DNA of 51,954 nucleotides from Flammeovirgaceae bacterium BBD 1991-12 (GTDB lineage Bacteria; Bacteroidota; Bacteroidia; Cytophagales; Cyclobacteriaceae), in assembly GCA_001657315.1 (NCBI GenBank), contig LYSV01000070.1, positions 1-51,954 on the forward strand, read 5' to 3'. Under the pieces are notes generated by a model. That model saw nothing but the letters and a program-made list of their open reading frames with translations, was not told the origin of the DNA and made no database searches. Positions within the stretch are counted from its first letter, which is position 1. Each line of letters begins with the position of its first letter. A program made the position numbers and the translations under genes. Of this stretch, positions 41,885 through 49,217 are shown one piece after another.

Positions 41885-42370
41885 ATGAGATTACTGATTT
41901 TGTTGCTGCTTTTCACCACAGCTATCGCCAACGCACAGTCGGCGAAGGAGCTGTTGGAAATAGGTTACAGGAATTATGAATTGGGAGATTACAAGGAAGC
42001 CATTCGGTATTTTGATCAGGCCAGTGAGTTGAAATCGGATGATCCCGAGCTTTTCTACCTGAGGGGGGTGTGCAAATCACAGTCAGGCAGGAACAACGAG
42101 GCTCTTGGGGATTATGAGATAGCACTTTCACTGGACCCGGACTATGCAGAGGTGCACTATGAAAAGGGGTATGCCTTATTTTTACTGGACAAGCTGGAAG
42201 AATCCGTCAAATCATTTGACAAAGCAATAGAGTTAAACCCCCGGTATGCCGAGGCGTGGTTTAACCGTGGGAGTATCAAATGTATACAGGGTGATACAAA
42301 AGGGGCAAAGGAAGATTGGGACCAAGCCCGTGCCTTGGGAGCGCATATACCGGATCAGGAATGTGAGTAG
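41885..42370 (+). CDS. Secreted tetratricopeptide (TPR) protein
   Basis: 161 residues. Signal peptide 1-18 (RLLILLLLFTTAIANAQ), then four TPR units from about 22: GYRNYELGDYKEAIRYFDQA, FYLRGVCKSQSGRNNEALGDY, VHYEKGYALFLLDKLEESVK, AWFNRGSIKCIQGDTKGAKED. The protein consists of little else, so it is probably a periplasmic scaffold. It is divergent from the arginine leader across a 120-bp gap and convergent with the hydroxylase gene, with an AT-rich inverted repeat between. Confidence 0.9.
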   Translation: MRLLILLLLFTTAIANAQSAKELLEIGYRNYELGDYKEAIRYFDQASELKSDDPELFYLRGVCKSQSGRNNEALGDYEIALSLDPDYAEVHYEKGYALFLLDKLEESVKSFDKAIELNPRYAEAWFNRGSIKCIQGDTKGAKEDWDQARALGAHIPDQECE

Positions 42371-42379
42371 TAGTATTCT

Positions 42380-42451
42380 GTTATTAAGGTATTGAGTTAA
42401 TAAATTATTAAGGAACAACCTAATAACCAATAACTTAATATACTTAATAAC
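42380..42451. repeat. AT-rich inverted repeat between convergent genes
   Basis: GTTATTAAGGTATTGAGTTA at one end and TAACTTAATATACTTAATAAC at the other are nearly complementary, with ATTATTAAGG / CCTAATAA nested inside. It overlaps the last codons of the hydroxylase gene by 8 bases. It may serve as a bidirectional terminator and has some 7-bp periodicity like the other arrays. Confidence 0.55.
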
Positions 42452-43520
42452 CACCCTTCCAATGGTCCAATCGCTTATCCATTACCGAAAACCATAACGG
42501 AGGCACAAGGCACAATATGACCATTGCCGAATAGCCCGTGGGTAGCTGGGGGCTTTCTTCATAATGATACAATACCTGATATCGCTTTATCGCATTTGCA
42601 TGATGGTCGGAGTGGCGCTGAAGCTGGAAAAGGAAGAAGTTGCTCACAATCTGGCTGGCATTCCATGAGTGCATAGGAGTGACTCTTTCGTATCTGCCGG
42701 TGGCTATCTCTTTTCTTACTATCCCATAGTGTTCGATATAATTCACCTGTTCCAGCAGTGTGAAAGCCAGTATGCTCTGAGCGAAGAAAAACGCTGGTAT
42801 CTGCCATATAATATGTCCCGAGTAAATGCTAAAACCCATGGTTACCATGGTGCAAAATACCAATGGTATCAAAGTGAACCAGATCATGTTGTTGTGAACA
42901 GAAAACGTGCTATATCCTTTTCTCTTCATTCGTTCATTTTCCAGTTTCCATGCATGGAAATAGCTATTGAATACGGATCTTACCCAGAAGGCATAGAATG
43001 TTTCTCCTTTTTTTGCCGTGGCGGGATCTTCCGGAGTGGCAACGTGTACATGATGACCGCGATTGTGCTCGATGTAGAAGTGCATATAGCTCACCATCAT
43101 GAGCAGCACTTTGCTGTAGAACCTTTCCATGCGGGACTTTTTATGCCCCAGCTCATGAGCTACAGTGATCCCTATACCACCTGTTACCAGAGCAAAGGAC
43201 AGGATAAATCCAAGCCACTCCCACCATAAGCTCAACGTGCCAAAGGCAACGACGTAAAACCCCCATGCCATAAAGGCCAGTTGGAAATAAACCCAGCAAT
43301 ACAGTACAAAACGATAAAAGAAATCTTCGGAAACGAGCTTTACCTTATCCTTGGGTACGTTTTCAGGATCTGTACCGAACAGAACATCCAGTGCAGGTAT
43401 GATCAGAAATGAAAACGAAACGGCAAGGTAGTTCCATCCGCCTCCCAGATAGTATCCTGTTATGACTGCAGCCGGGATCAAAAAGGCGGTAAAGAATCCT
43501 ATTTTTTTTGCCCACTTCAT
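42444..43520 (-). CDS. alkB: AlkB-like alkane/fatty acyl hydroxylase
   Basis: 358 residues, an integral membrane non-haem diiron enzyme. Helices occupy about 9-24, 30-46, 70-93, 98-120, 213-231 and 238-255. The His boxes are HELGHKK (122-128), EHNRGHHVH (151-159) and QRHSDHH (301-307), with NYIEHYG (260-266) specific to AlkB and not to fatty-acid desaturases. The expected reaction is terminal hydroxylation of an alkane or alkyl chain, with rubredoxin as donor (none encoded nearby). Eleven perfect copies of a 7-bp repeat begin 2 bases upstream of its ATG and no Shine-Dalgarno site is seen, so repeat length could change expression (inference). Confidence 0.93.
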   Translation of the reverse strand: MKWAKKIGFFTAFLIPAAVITGYYLGGGWNYLAVSFSFLIIPALDVLFGTDPENVPKDKVKLVSEDFFYRFVLYCWVYFQLAFMAWGFYVVAFGTLSLWWEWLGFILSFALVTGGIGITVAHELGHKKSRMERFYSKVLLMMVSYMHFYIEHNRGHHVHVATPEDPATAKKGETFYAFWVRSVFNSYFHAWKLENERMKRKGYSTFSVHNNMIWFTLIPLVFCTMVTMGFSIYSGHIIWQIPAFFFAQSILAFTLLEQVNYIEHYGIVRKEIATGRYERVTPMHSWNASQIVSNFFLFQLQRHSDHHANAIKRYQVLYHYEESPQLPTGYSAMVILCLVPPLWFSVMDKRLDHWKGGY

Positions 43521-43522
43521 TG

Positions 43523-43599
43523 TTCTGGTTTCTGGTTTCTGGTTTCTGGTTTCTGGTTTCTGGTTTCTGGTTTCTGGTTTCTGGTTTCTGGTTTCTGGT
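43523..43599. repeat. Perfect 11 x 7-bp tandem repeat before alkB
   Basis: Unit TTCTGGT on the + strand (CTGGTTT in another phase; ACCAGAA on the coding strand), 11 exact copies over 77 bases. It begins 2 bases upstream of the alkB start codon. The unit belongs to the same CTGGnnn family as the degenerate array at 31301. No stop codon occurs within the repeat in any frame of the coding strand, but in-frame stops lie just upstream of it. Confidence 0.95.
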
Positions 43600-43682
43600 T
43601 TAATTTAACTCGATAAGTTACGGATTTATGAACATTAGGCCAATACAAATCTGTTCACATGATCAACTCAGAGGTTTAACTT

Positions 43683-44165
43683 CTAGAGCGGTTTAAACTG
43701 TTCGAAGGTTTCCCTGCAGTCTTCACAATGATGAATGGAGCGGCAGGCGGTAGGGCCAAAGGGTGTTTTTAATGTAGTATTGGTGCTGCCACAGTTGGGG
43801 CACTCTACATGTTGAAGGATATCGATATCGACGATAAGATCATGTTTTGGAGGTGGGGCAAGACCGAATTTCTTCAACGCTTTCCTTCCCTTTTCGGTGA
43901 TCATATTGGAGTTCCATTGCTTGTCAAAGGTGACGTTCACCTCCACTTTGTCAACCCCGTGTTTTTGAAGCACTTCTACAATGTCCTTTTTCATGTAGTC
44001 GATTGCCGGGCAGCCTACGAATGTGGGCGTCATAGTCACTTTTACCTGATCCCCCTGAGTATCAATCGCTGTGATCACCCCCAGATCTACCAGTGACAGT
44101 ACCGGTATTTCGGGGTCCTTCACCTCATCCAACCATTCAGTTATTTGTTCTTCAGTGATCGTCAT
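43683..44165 (-). CDS. paaD: Phenylacetyl-CoA epoxidase subunit PaaD
   Basis: 160 residues. The N-terminal MIP18/DUF59-type domain (about 3-75: ITEEQITEWLDEVKDPEIPV, VGCPAIDYMKKDI) is followed by a C-terminal zinc-ribbon-like part with Cys pairs (HVECPNCGSTN, TACRSIHHCEDCRE). PaaD is thought to help assemble metal centres of the epoxidase. It is 33 bases downstream of paaC. The next gene on the strand is alkB rather than the reductase paaE, which is missing from the window. Confidence 0.93.
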   Translation of the reverse strand: MTITEEQITEWLDEVKDPEIPVLSLVDLGVITAIDTQGDQVKVTMTPTFVGCPAIDYMKKDIVEVLQKHGVDKVEVNVTFDKQWNSNMITEKGRKALKKFGLAPPPKHDLIVDIDILQHVECPNCGSTNTTLKTPFGPTACRSIHHCEDCRETFEQFKPL

Positions 44166-44198
44166 TACTACTCTAACATACCTGCCCCGTTCATGGTT

Positions 44199-44957
44199 CT
44201 ACCATTCTGCGGCAGGATCAATCTTAAATACCTCGGACATTTCATCCAGCAGGGGCTGCAGATGCCCGGTGTGCTGTCCTTTTCTGCCTCCATACAAGGG
44301 CTCAATGGACTGAAGGTCAGGCAGTTCAAGGTCAGTAGAACTCATGATGGAGTGTATTCTTTCCGTCCAGCGCTCTTTCAATGCCTCTTCTCCTTCAAAT
44401 ATTTTGTCGGCACGTAACTGATCTTCGTATTCGGAAGGTTCAAAAATACCCAGGGCATAGGGCAATGCCTGGTCCAGGGAATTCTGCAAACGACGGATAC
44501 TGTCTTCGGTAGCGGTACCTAACTGCTTTATCCAGGTATCTGCGTGCATGGTGTGATAGCGTAATTCCCCTTTTATTTTTCTTGCCAGCAGGGCCAGCGG
44601 CTCATAGGAAGAGGTGCTCAGCATCTCAAAGCGCAGTGCGTCGGAAGTGTCGAACAGAAAGTGGCGGATCAGGCTGAAATCGTATTCACCGATGGGCAGT
44701 TCTACGAATTGACAGTTATGGAACTGTACTGCGTTGCGCATAAAAGCTACTGTATCAGGATCGTTTTCACCAAGCTCGTTCAGCATCTGATAGAGGGCGT
44801 AGCTTTGACCTACTTTGTCCTGTGCCATGGATGAAAAGGCAATATCTTCTTCCAGAAGTGGCCCCAGACCGGTCCATTCTGAGTTGCGGTGTCCCAGGAT
44901 CAGCAGGTCATCTGCCATTTTGTAAAGCAATTCCTTCAGCGCTCCTTCGTCAGTCAT
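44199..44957 (-). CDS. paaC: Phenylacetyl-CoA epoxidase subunit PaaC
   Basis: 252 residues, all-helical ferritin-like structural partner of PaaA. Recognisable are KMADDLLILGHRNSEWTGLGP, LEEDIAFSSMAQDKVGQSY and LRYHTMHADTWIKQLG. PaaC lacks a catalytic diiron centre but forms a heterodimer core with PaaA. Its ATG overlaps the paaB stop (ATGA at 44954-44957). Confidence 0.94.
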   Translation of the reverse strand: MTDEGALKELLYKMADDLLILGHRNSEWTGLGPLLEEDIAFSSMAQDKVGQSYALYQMLNELGENDPDTVAFMRNAVQFHNCQFVELPIGEYDFSLIRHFLFDTSDALRFEMLSTSSYEPLALLARKIKGELRYHTMHADTWIKQLGTATEDSIRRLQNSLDQALPYALGIFEPSEYEDQLRADKIFEGEEALKERWTERIHSIMSSTDLELPDLQSIEPLYGGRKGQHTGHLQPLLDEMSEVFKIDPAAEW

Positions 44958-45568
44958 AGTGTTTGTTGTCTTTCCTTGAATTCCCTGATCTTGTCCGAGG
45001 CTTTATAAGCTATGGCATCCCTGAATTTTTTATCGGGGAGAGTATCCCAGATGATCTTGTCTTCTTCATTGTTAAACAGTATATCGGAGGTTTTTACCAC
45101 CCACACATTATATACCGGCTTGTCATTTATGAATTCAGGCTTTGCCAGAGCCAGCACTTCATCATAATTCCTGGCCTCTACCGCACCCATATGCTCGTGT
45201 TGCTTCCCCCTCTTGTTCAAATGAAAAACTTCAAAGGACTGCATTTCTCCTTCTTCAGGAAAGGTATTGCCGATGTAGTTGTAGACTGTATCTTCACCCT
45301 CTGTAAACTGCGTGACCCTTACATTTCTGGTTTCCACCACGAAAAGCCCCGAACAAACAAGTCTCCGGCTGAACTGCTCCTTGGCAAAAACAAACGCCAT
45401 TTCATTGTTAGGCGCATGTACAGCTCCTACGTGCATATAAGGCTTGCCTTCCCTTAGCTGAAGGAATACCTCGAAGGTGCCCAGCTGGTCCATTGATACC
45501 TTGGGCTGAAGCTGGTCCGGCTGGTCCGGTATACTCAGGCGATTTATTCTGGGGTCAAGTGATTCCAT
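44954..45568 (-). CDS. paaB: Phenylacetyl-CoA epoxidase subunit PaaB, tandem form
   Basis: 204 residues where single-domain PaaB has about 95. Two copies of the domain are visible: about 30-85 (TFEVFLQLREGKPYMHVGAV ... FVVETRNV) and about 110-165 (SFEVFHLNKRGKQHEHMGAV ... WVVKTSDI). PaaB bridges PaaAC dimers in the known complex; a fused pair may replace a homodimeric bridge. Codons are in one frame throughout, and no frameshift is needed. A 13-bp hairpin lies just upstream of the start, and paaA lies 86 bases further upstream. Confidence 0.9.
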   Translation of the reverse strand: MESLDPRINRLSIPDQPDQLQPKVSMDQLGTFEVFLQLREGKPYMHVGAVHAPNNEMAFVFAKEQFSRRLVCSGLFVVETRNVRVTQFTEGEDTVYNYIGNTFPEEGEMQSFEVFHLNKRGKQHEHMGAVEARNYDEVLALAKPEFINDKPVYNVWVVKTSDILFNNEEDKIIWDTLPDKKFRDAIAYKASDKIREFKERQQTL

Positions 45569-45586
45569 TAATTCAAGATGAAATGA

Positions 45587-45614
45587 AAAATGACATCTTC
45601 AAAGATGTCATTTT
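45587..45614 (-). terminator. Perfect hairpin between paaA and paaB
   Basis: AAAATGACATCTT and AAGATGTCATTTT form a perfect 13-bp stem with a CA loop. On the minus strand it is followed by TTTTTCATTTC. It could be a partial terminator or an RNase processing element setting the paaA to paaB ratio. Confidence 0.65.
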
Positions 45615-45622
45615 CATAAATG

Positions 45623-45638
45623 TTATGCAATCGTTTTA
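45623..45638. promoter_or_regulatory. Repeated 16-bp motif upstream of paaB
   Basis: TTATGCAATCGTTTTA; exactly the same 16 bases occur at the paaA start (46641-46656). Possibly a binding site for the TetR-type regulator or a shared promoter element. Confidence 0.5.
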
Positions 45639-45654
45639 AATTGATATATTCCCA

Positions 45655-46641
45655 TTATGCCAATGGCGTGACATATTCACTTTTTGGCGCCAAAAGCGCT
45701 TTTCTTACCCATCTGCCTCTTTCTTCTGCTGTTCGCCTTACCGCCAGGCGTTCCTTGTTGCAGGGGCCGTCTCCATTGATCACCCGTTTGAATTCTTCCC
45801 AATCAGGCTCAGTGTACTCCCACCGGCCGGTTTCCTCGTTCTTTTTCAGGAGAGGGTCAGGAATGGTGAAGCCCAGCTCCCATATTTTGGGCACATACAT
45901 GTCAAGGAACTGATTTCTCATATCATCATTGGAGCCCATTTTTACCTTCCATCGCATAAGGATCTCCGTATGTACGGATATCTTGTCTGATGGGCCGAAG
46001 AAGTGCATCATAGGTGGCCACCACCGATCGATCGCTTCCTGCATCATTTGACGTTGTTTCTGTGTACCCGTTGCCATATGGATCACGCAATGATGTCCGT
46101 ATTTAAGATGGAATGACTCCTCAGCACATATCCTTTCCAGGGCGCGGCAGTAGGGGCCATAGCTTCCCCGGGCATTGGCCAGTTGATTCACAATGGCCCC
46201 GGCATCTACCAGCCATGAGATAAAGCAGGAATCCGCCCATGTAAAAGCCGGGTAGTTGAAAATGTTTGAATACTTTGATTTGCCTGAAATAAGGTCATCG
46301 ATCATCTGCTCGCGGGACTTGCCCAGGGTTTCAGCCGCGCTGTACAATAGCTGAGCATGGCCTACCTCGTCCTGCACTTTTGCCATCAAGGCCAGCTTTC
46401 GTTTAAAACCCGGGGCGCGGGTGATCCACGTACCTTCCGGCAGAGCCCCAATGATCTCACTGTGGGCATGCTGCTCTATCATTCGTATCAGCTGTTTCCG
46501 GTAAAGCTGTGGCATCCAGTCGTGGGGTTCTATTTTTTCGCCTCTGTCTATGCGGGCTTCAAATTGTGCCAGTTTTTCAGGGTCTTCATTTTCAAGGCCG
46601 TTGGACTTGATGTGTTCAAACGTATTTCCTCCTCCGTACAT
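45655..46641 (-). CDS. paaA: Phenylacetyl-CoA epoxidase catalytic subunit PaaA
   Basis: 328 residues, the diiron oxygenase subunit that epoxidises the aromatic ring of phenylacetyl-CoA. Diiron-ligand segments are seen: [33 protein letters not shown] and [25 protein letters not shown]-type C-terminal region [20 protein letters not shown] is also family-typical. It is 44 bases downstream of a TetR-type gene on the same strand. Subunits B, C and D follow; E is absent from the window, so electron supply must come from elsewhere. Confidence 0.95.
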   Translation of the reverse strand: MYGGGNTFEHIKSNGLENEDPEKLAQFEARIDRGEKIEPHDWMPQLYRKQLIRMIEQHAHSEIIGALPEGTWITRAPGFKRKLALMAKVQDEVGHAQLLYSAAETLGKSREQMIDDLISGKSKYSNIFNYPAFTWADSCFISWLVDAGAIVNQLANARGSYGPYCRALERICAEESFHLKYGHHCVIHMATGTQKQRQMMQEAIDRWWPPMMHFFGPSDKISVHTEILMRWKVKMGSNDDMRNQFLDMYVPKIWELGFTIPDPLLKKNEETGRWEYTEPDWEEFKRVINGDGPCNKERLAVRRTAEERGRWVRKALLAPKSEYVTPLA

Positions 46642-46656
46642 TATGCAATCGTTTTA
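46641..46656. promoter_or_regulatory. Repeated 16-bp motif at paaA start
   Basis: TTATGCAATCGTTTTA, whose first base is part of the paaA start codon on the minus strand. Second exact copy of the motif at 45623-45638. Confidence 0.5.
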
Positions 46657-46685
46657 GTGACCTAAATTTACAACAAATGAATGAC

Positions 46686-47270
46686 TTATTTGTTCTTCAG
46701 GCCGTCAATTAGCATGTCCGCAAGTTGGTTACCAAGGTCAGAAGGGTTGATGATACCGGACGGGTCGTACCAGTTAGGCATCCAGTTCAAAGATGAGAAA
46801 AGTGTCATTACCGCCAGCTTGGTGTCGATCTTCCTGAATTCATCCGATGCTATACCACCTTCAATGATCTTTTTGAAACGATTGATGTAATTGATCCTGA
46901 GGAGCAGGAAGTCGCGCAGGTAGGGTTGGCTGAGATGGCGGTGTTCATTCATAAATACCGCCGAGGCGATCAGGTCTTTGGCCATCACCTGAATATGACC
47001 TGTAATTCCTCTTCTCAGTTTTTCAGAAAAGCTGATGTCCATGGCCTCTACCTTGTTGAGTGAATCCCGGAACAGATCTGCCATGCCAAAGCACAGGCTT
47101 TGCAGTATTTCTTCCTTTGACCTGATATGGGAATACAAGGATGCAGCCTCTATGCCGAGGGCGTTGGCAAGGTCTCTCATTGAGGTAGCGGCATATCCAT
47201 ATTCACGAAATAATTCCGCCGCCTTTCTGATCACCTGTTCTTTACGACTCAGGTTTTCCACGGATAACAT
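46686..47270 (-). CDS. TetR-family regulator, likely of the paa genes
   Basis: 194 residues. The helix-turn-helix is at about 8-55 (REQVIRKAAELFREYGYAA, DLANALGIEAASLYSHIRSK). The C-terminal domain is of the TetR_C type seen in fatty-acid and CoA-thioester regulators. It is directly ahead of paaABCD on the same strand, as PaaR-type regulators are in other bacteria, and could sense phenylacetyl-CoA (inference). A dyad at 47303-47318 just upstream of its start is a candidate self-operator. Confidence 0.92.
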   Translation of the reverse strand: MLSVENLSRKEQVIRKAAELFREYGYAATSMRDLANALGIEAASLYSHIRSKEEILQSLCFGMADLFRDSLNKVEAMDISFSEKLRRGITGHIQVMAKDLIASAVFMNEHRHLSQPYLRDFLLLRINYINRFKKIIEGGIASDEFRKIDTKLAVMTLFSSLNWMPNWYDPSGIINPSDLGNQLADMLIDGLKNK

Positions 47271-47302
47271 GGTACAAAAATAATGATTATTGTCTTTGAA
47301 TG

Positions 47303-47318
47303 AAGTAAATACTTACTT
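47303..47318. promoter_or_regulatory. Candidate TetR operator upstream of paa regulator
   Basis: AAGTAAATACTTACTT: AAGTAA and TTACTT are perfectly inverted around ATAC, 33 bases before the regulator start on the minus strand. Confidence 0.5.
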
Positions 47319-47394
47319 TTGGATTCCCAGGGGATGATATGACGAGGTAATCAGGATGACGGTAAGCAATGTTTCAGTGAAATGAGCAAGGATA

Positions 47395-47910
47395 ATGCAA
47401 AACAAGTCGCAGGATAGTGCCGAGGCGTTCCATCAGCGTATCAGTCTGCTTTTTCATTTGATGATCGCCTTACCCCTTGCCGTTTTTATCTACCTCTTCC
47501 TGGAGATGAAACACCATAGCCTTGCCCCTGTAATAGCCACTATATGGCTTCAGCAGGTGATCAATTTTGGGATCGTACTGATCTCTATTCTGACAGTTAC
47601 TTATGTTTATACCAGGTTCCGGAGGGAATTGGCAGGTATCCGGGGATTGTCCGGATTGAGGACTAAATTGGGAGAATACCTCAGCCTTTGCCTGAGGATG
47701 TATCTGATATTGGGCGTTCTTGCCGGTTTACTGGTACTTGGGCTGTTTCTCACTACTTCACCGGTTCTGATCGTCGCCTACGTCATTTTACTGTTCCTGC
47801 TATCCCTTCACAGGCCTACGCCCCGAAAGTATGTCAGTGACCTTAATCTTGAAGGAGAAGAGAAGGAGGCTATTCTTAAAAAGCAGCAATTGCCTTTGGA
47901 AGATAGTTAA
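47395..47910 (+). CDS. Four-helix membrane protein, unknown function
   Basis: 171 residues. Hydrophobic helices at about 18-37, 51-71, 97-120 and 123-138 are followed by a charged cytoplasmic tail (RPTPRKYVSDLNLEGEEKEAILKKQQ). No family motif recognised. It is divergent from the paa regulator with a 124-bp gap and is followed by a 7-bp repeat array. The reading frame has normal composition for this genome. Confidence 0.75.
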   Translation: MQNKSQDSAEAFHQRISLLFHLMIALPLAVFIYLFLEMKHHSLAPVIATIWLQQVINFGIVLISILTVTYVYTRFRRELAGIRGLSGLRTKLGEYLSLCLRMYLILGVLAGLLVLGLFLTTSPVLIVAYVILLFLLSLHRPTPRKYVSDLNLEGEEKEAILKKQQLPLEDS

Positions 47911-47932
47911 TTGTTAATGGATGCCGGTTTCT

Positions 47933-47967
47933 ACTTAATACTTATGACTTACGACTAAATACTAACT
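47933..47967. repeat. 7-bp-period array: ACTnnnn x5
   Basis: Five consecutive heptamers beginning ACT (ACTTAAT, ACTTATG and so on), the reverse-complement type of the AGTnnnn arrays at 32679 and 37818. It lies 22 bases after the membrane protein gene and 3 bases before the end of the convergent DUF4097-like gene. Confidence 0.75.
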
Positions 47968-47970
47968 TGC

Positions 47971-48834
47971 TCAAAGCTGTGACATGTCATTTAACCGGAT
48001 ATGAGCGTCGTCGGCACGGATCTTCACTTTTGCTGAGCCATCTCTAAGCCTGAGACGGGTTTCATCTTCTTCTTCACGCAGGACCTCGAAGTTTCGGGAG
48101 TAGGAAACGCGGCTGTCGTCGTGGTACATTTCGAAATTCCCACCTCCGTTGGTGATGTTCAGGACAATATCAGCATCATTGGCTCTGAAGTAGTATTCAC
48201 CGTTCTCTGCCAGTGAAGTTTCTATTTCCACATCTCCGTCATCTACACTGGCTTCAACGTCATAGAAATTGGCATTGGTTATCCTCAGATTGCCGTCATC
48301 CGCGCGGCTGTAAAGTTTTCCCGCCCCTTTATCCATTTCTATATCGCCGTCATCAAAAGCGAAATAGAAGTCCTTGCCGCCGCAGGAGTTAAGTTCTGCA
48401 TCTCCATCATCTATTCTCAGGGCGATCGACCCGTCGATCCTTCGGATAAGGTAGTCATCGTCATCTCCGTTGATATCCAGACTAACATCAGATGGTGCTT
48501 CGATGTCGATGGTATACTCTTCTCTCATGTAGCCCATCATAGACACACCACCTCGGCTTCTTTCCCTGATGACCAGATCCCCTTTGTCGGCATATACTTC
48601 TACTTCAAAGTTCTCTTCCCCGAACTTCAGGCCCCTGACGGTGACCCTTCTGCGTATTGTTACGTGAACATCGGACCTGTCGGACCCGCTGATGGTGATA
48701 TCGGCATCGTTGGTACGCATTTTTATGGTACCTCCGCGATCGATACTGTAGGTTTTGTCCAGGTTGAATTCATGATCCTGGGCATAAAGAGAAGCGCACA
48801 AAAATAATGGAGGGATCAGTAAAGTTGCTTTCAT
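47971..48834 (-). CDS. Secreted DUF4097-like beta-strand repeat protein
   Basis: 287 residues with a signal peptide (KATLLIPPLFLCASLYA). The rest is a chain of short beta strands with recurring D-D-G/A-D phrases (MRTNDADITISGSDRSDVHV, IDDGDAELNSCGG, ADDGNLRITNANF, VDDGDVEIETSL), the pattern of DUF4097 domains that form a single-stranded beta helix or solenoid. It is highly acidic. Its start overlaps the stop of the small membrane protein gene upstream (ATGA), so the two are made together. Role unknown; such proteins are found near stress or envelope regulators in Bacteroidota. Confidence 0.85.
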   Translation of the reverse strand: MKATLLIPPLFLCASLYAQDHEFNLDKTYSIDRGGTIKMRTNDADITISGSDRSDVHVTIRRRVTVRGLKFGEENFEVEVYADKGDLVIRERSRGGVSMMGYMREEYTIDIEAPSDVSLDINGDDDDYLIRRIDGSIALRIDDGDAELNSCGGKDFYFAFDDGDIEMDKGAGKLYSRADDGNLRITNANFYDVEASVDDGDVEIETSLAENGEYYFRANDADIVLNITNGGGNFEMYHDDSRVSYSRNFEVLREEEDETRLRLRDGSAKVKIRADDAHIRLNDMSQL

Positions 48835-49037
48835 GGTTTGATCTGATTGAGGTGACTGACAATATACTTAATTTTTTCCTTCAACGAAATGTCATGCAGC
48901 CGGATCTGCGGCTTATCCAGCCTCTCAGTGGGGTTGGCAGCCGGCAGCGCCATCATTCTCGAACTGATGAGTATGATAATCACCACGATGAACCCGAGTA
49001 TGAGCGTAAAATTCCGTTTGTTTAAAATTCGTAACAT
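48831..49037 (-). CDS. Small single-pass membrane protein
   Basis: 68 residues from the ATG at 49037; a longer frame begins at 49163, but its first 42 residues do not look like a protein N-terminus. One transmembrane helix (about 9-28, FTLILGFIVVIIILISSRMM) is followed by an extracytoplasmic polar tail (PAANPTERLDKPQIRLHD). Overlap with the DUF4097-like gene suggests a functional pair. Confidence 0.6.
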   Translation of the reverse strand: MLRILNKRNFTLILGFIVVIIILISSRMMALPAANPTERLDKPQIRLHDISLKEKIKYIVSHLNQIKP

Positions 49038-49217
49038 TGGCAGTTTTCCCTGATCAATTACAGTACCATAATGCAAAATGCCTGAAAAAGGTACATTTTT
49101 GAAGTCAAGTGATCGAATGCGCACTCTCTGGGTGTTCATAACCGAACGCATGTTCATCCACATTCAACTACAAGACTACCTTTAGACTGGAATGGTTGCC
49201 ATAGGTTCAATAAAAAG

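Noticed and set aside
49038-49163. Longer start for the small membrane protein at 48831
   Set aside because: The extra 42 residues before the internal Met are polar and basic without signal features, and they would bury the transmembrane start.
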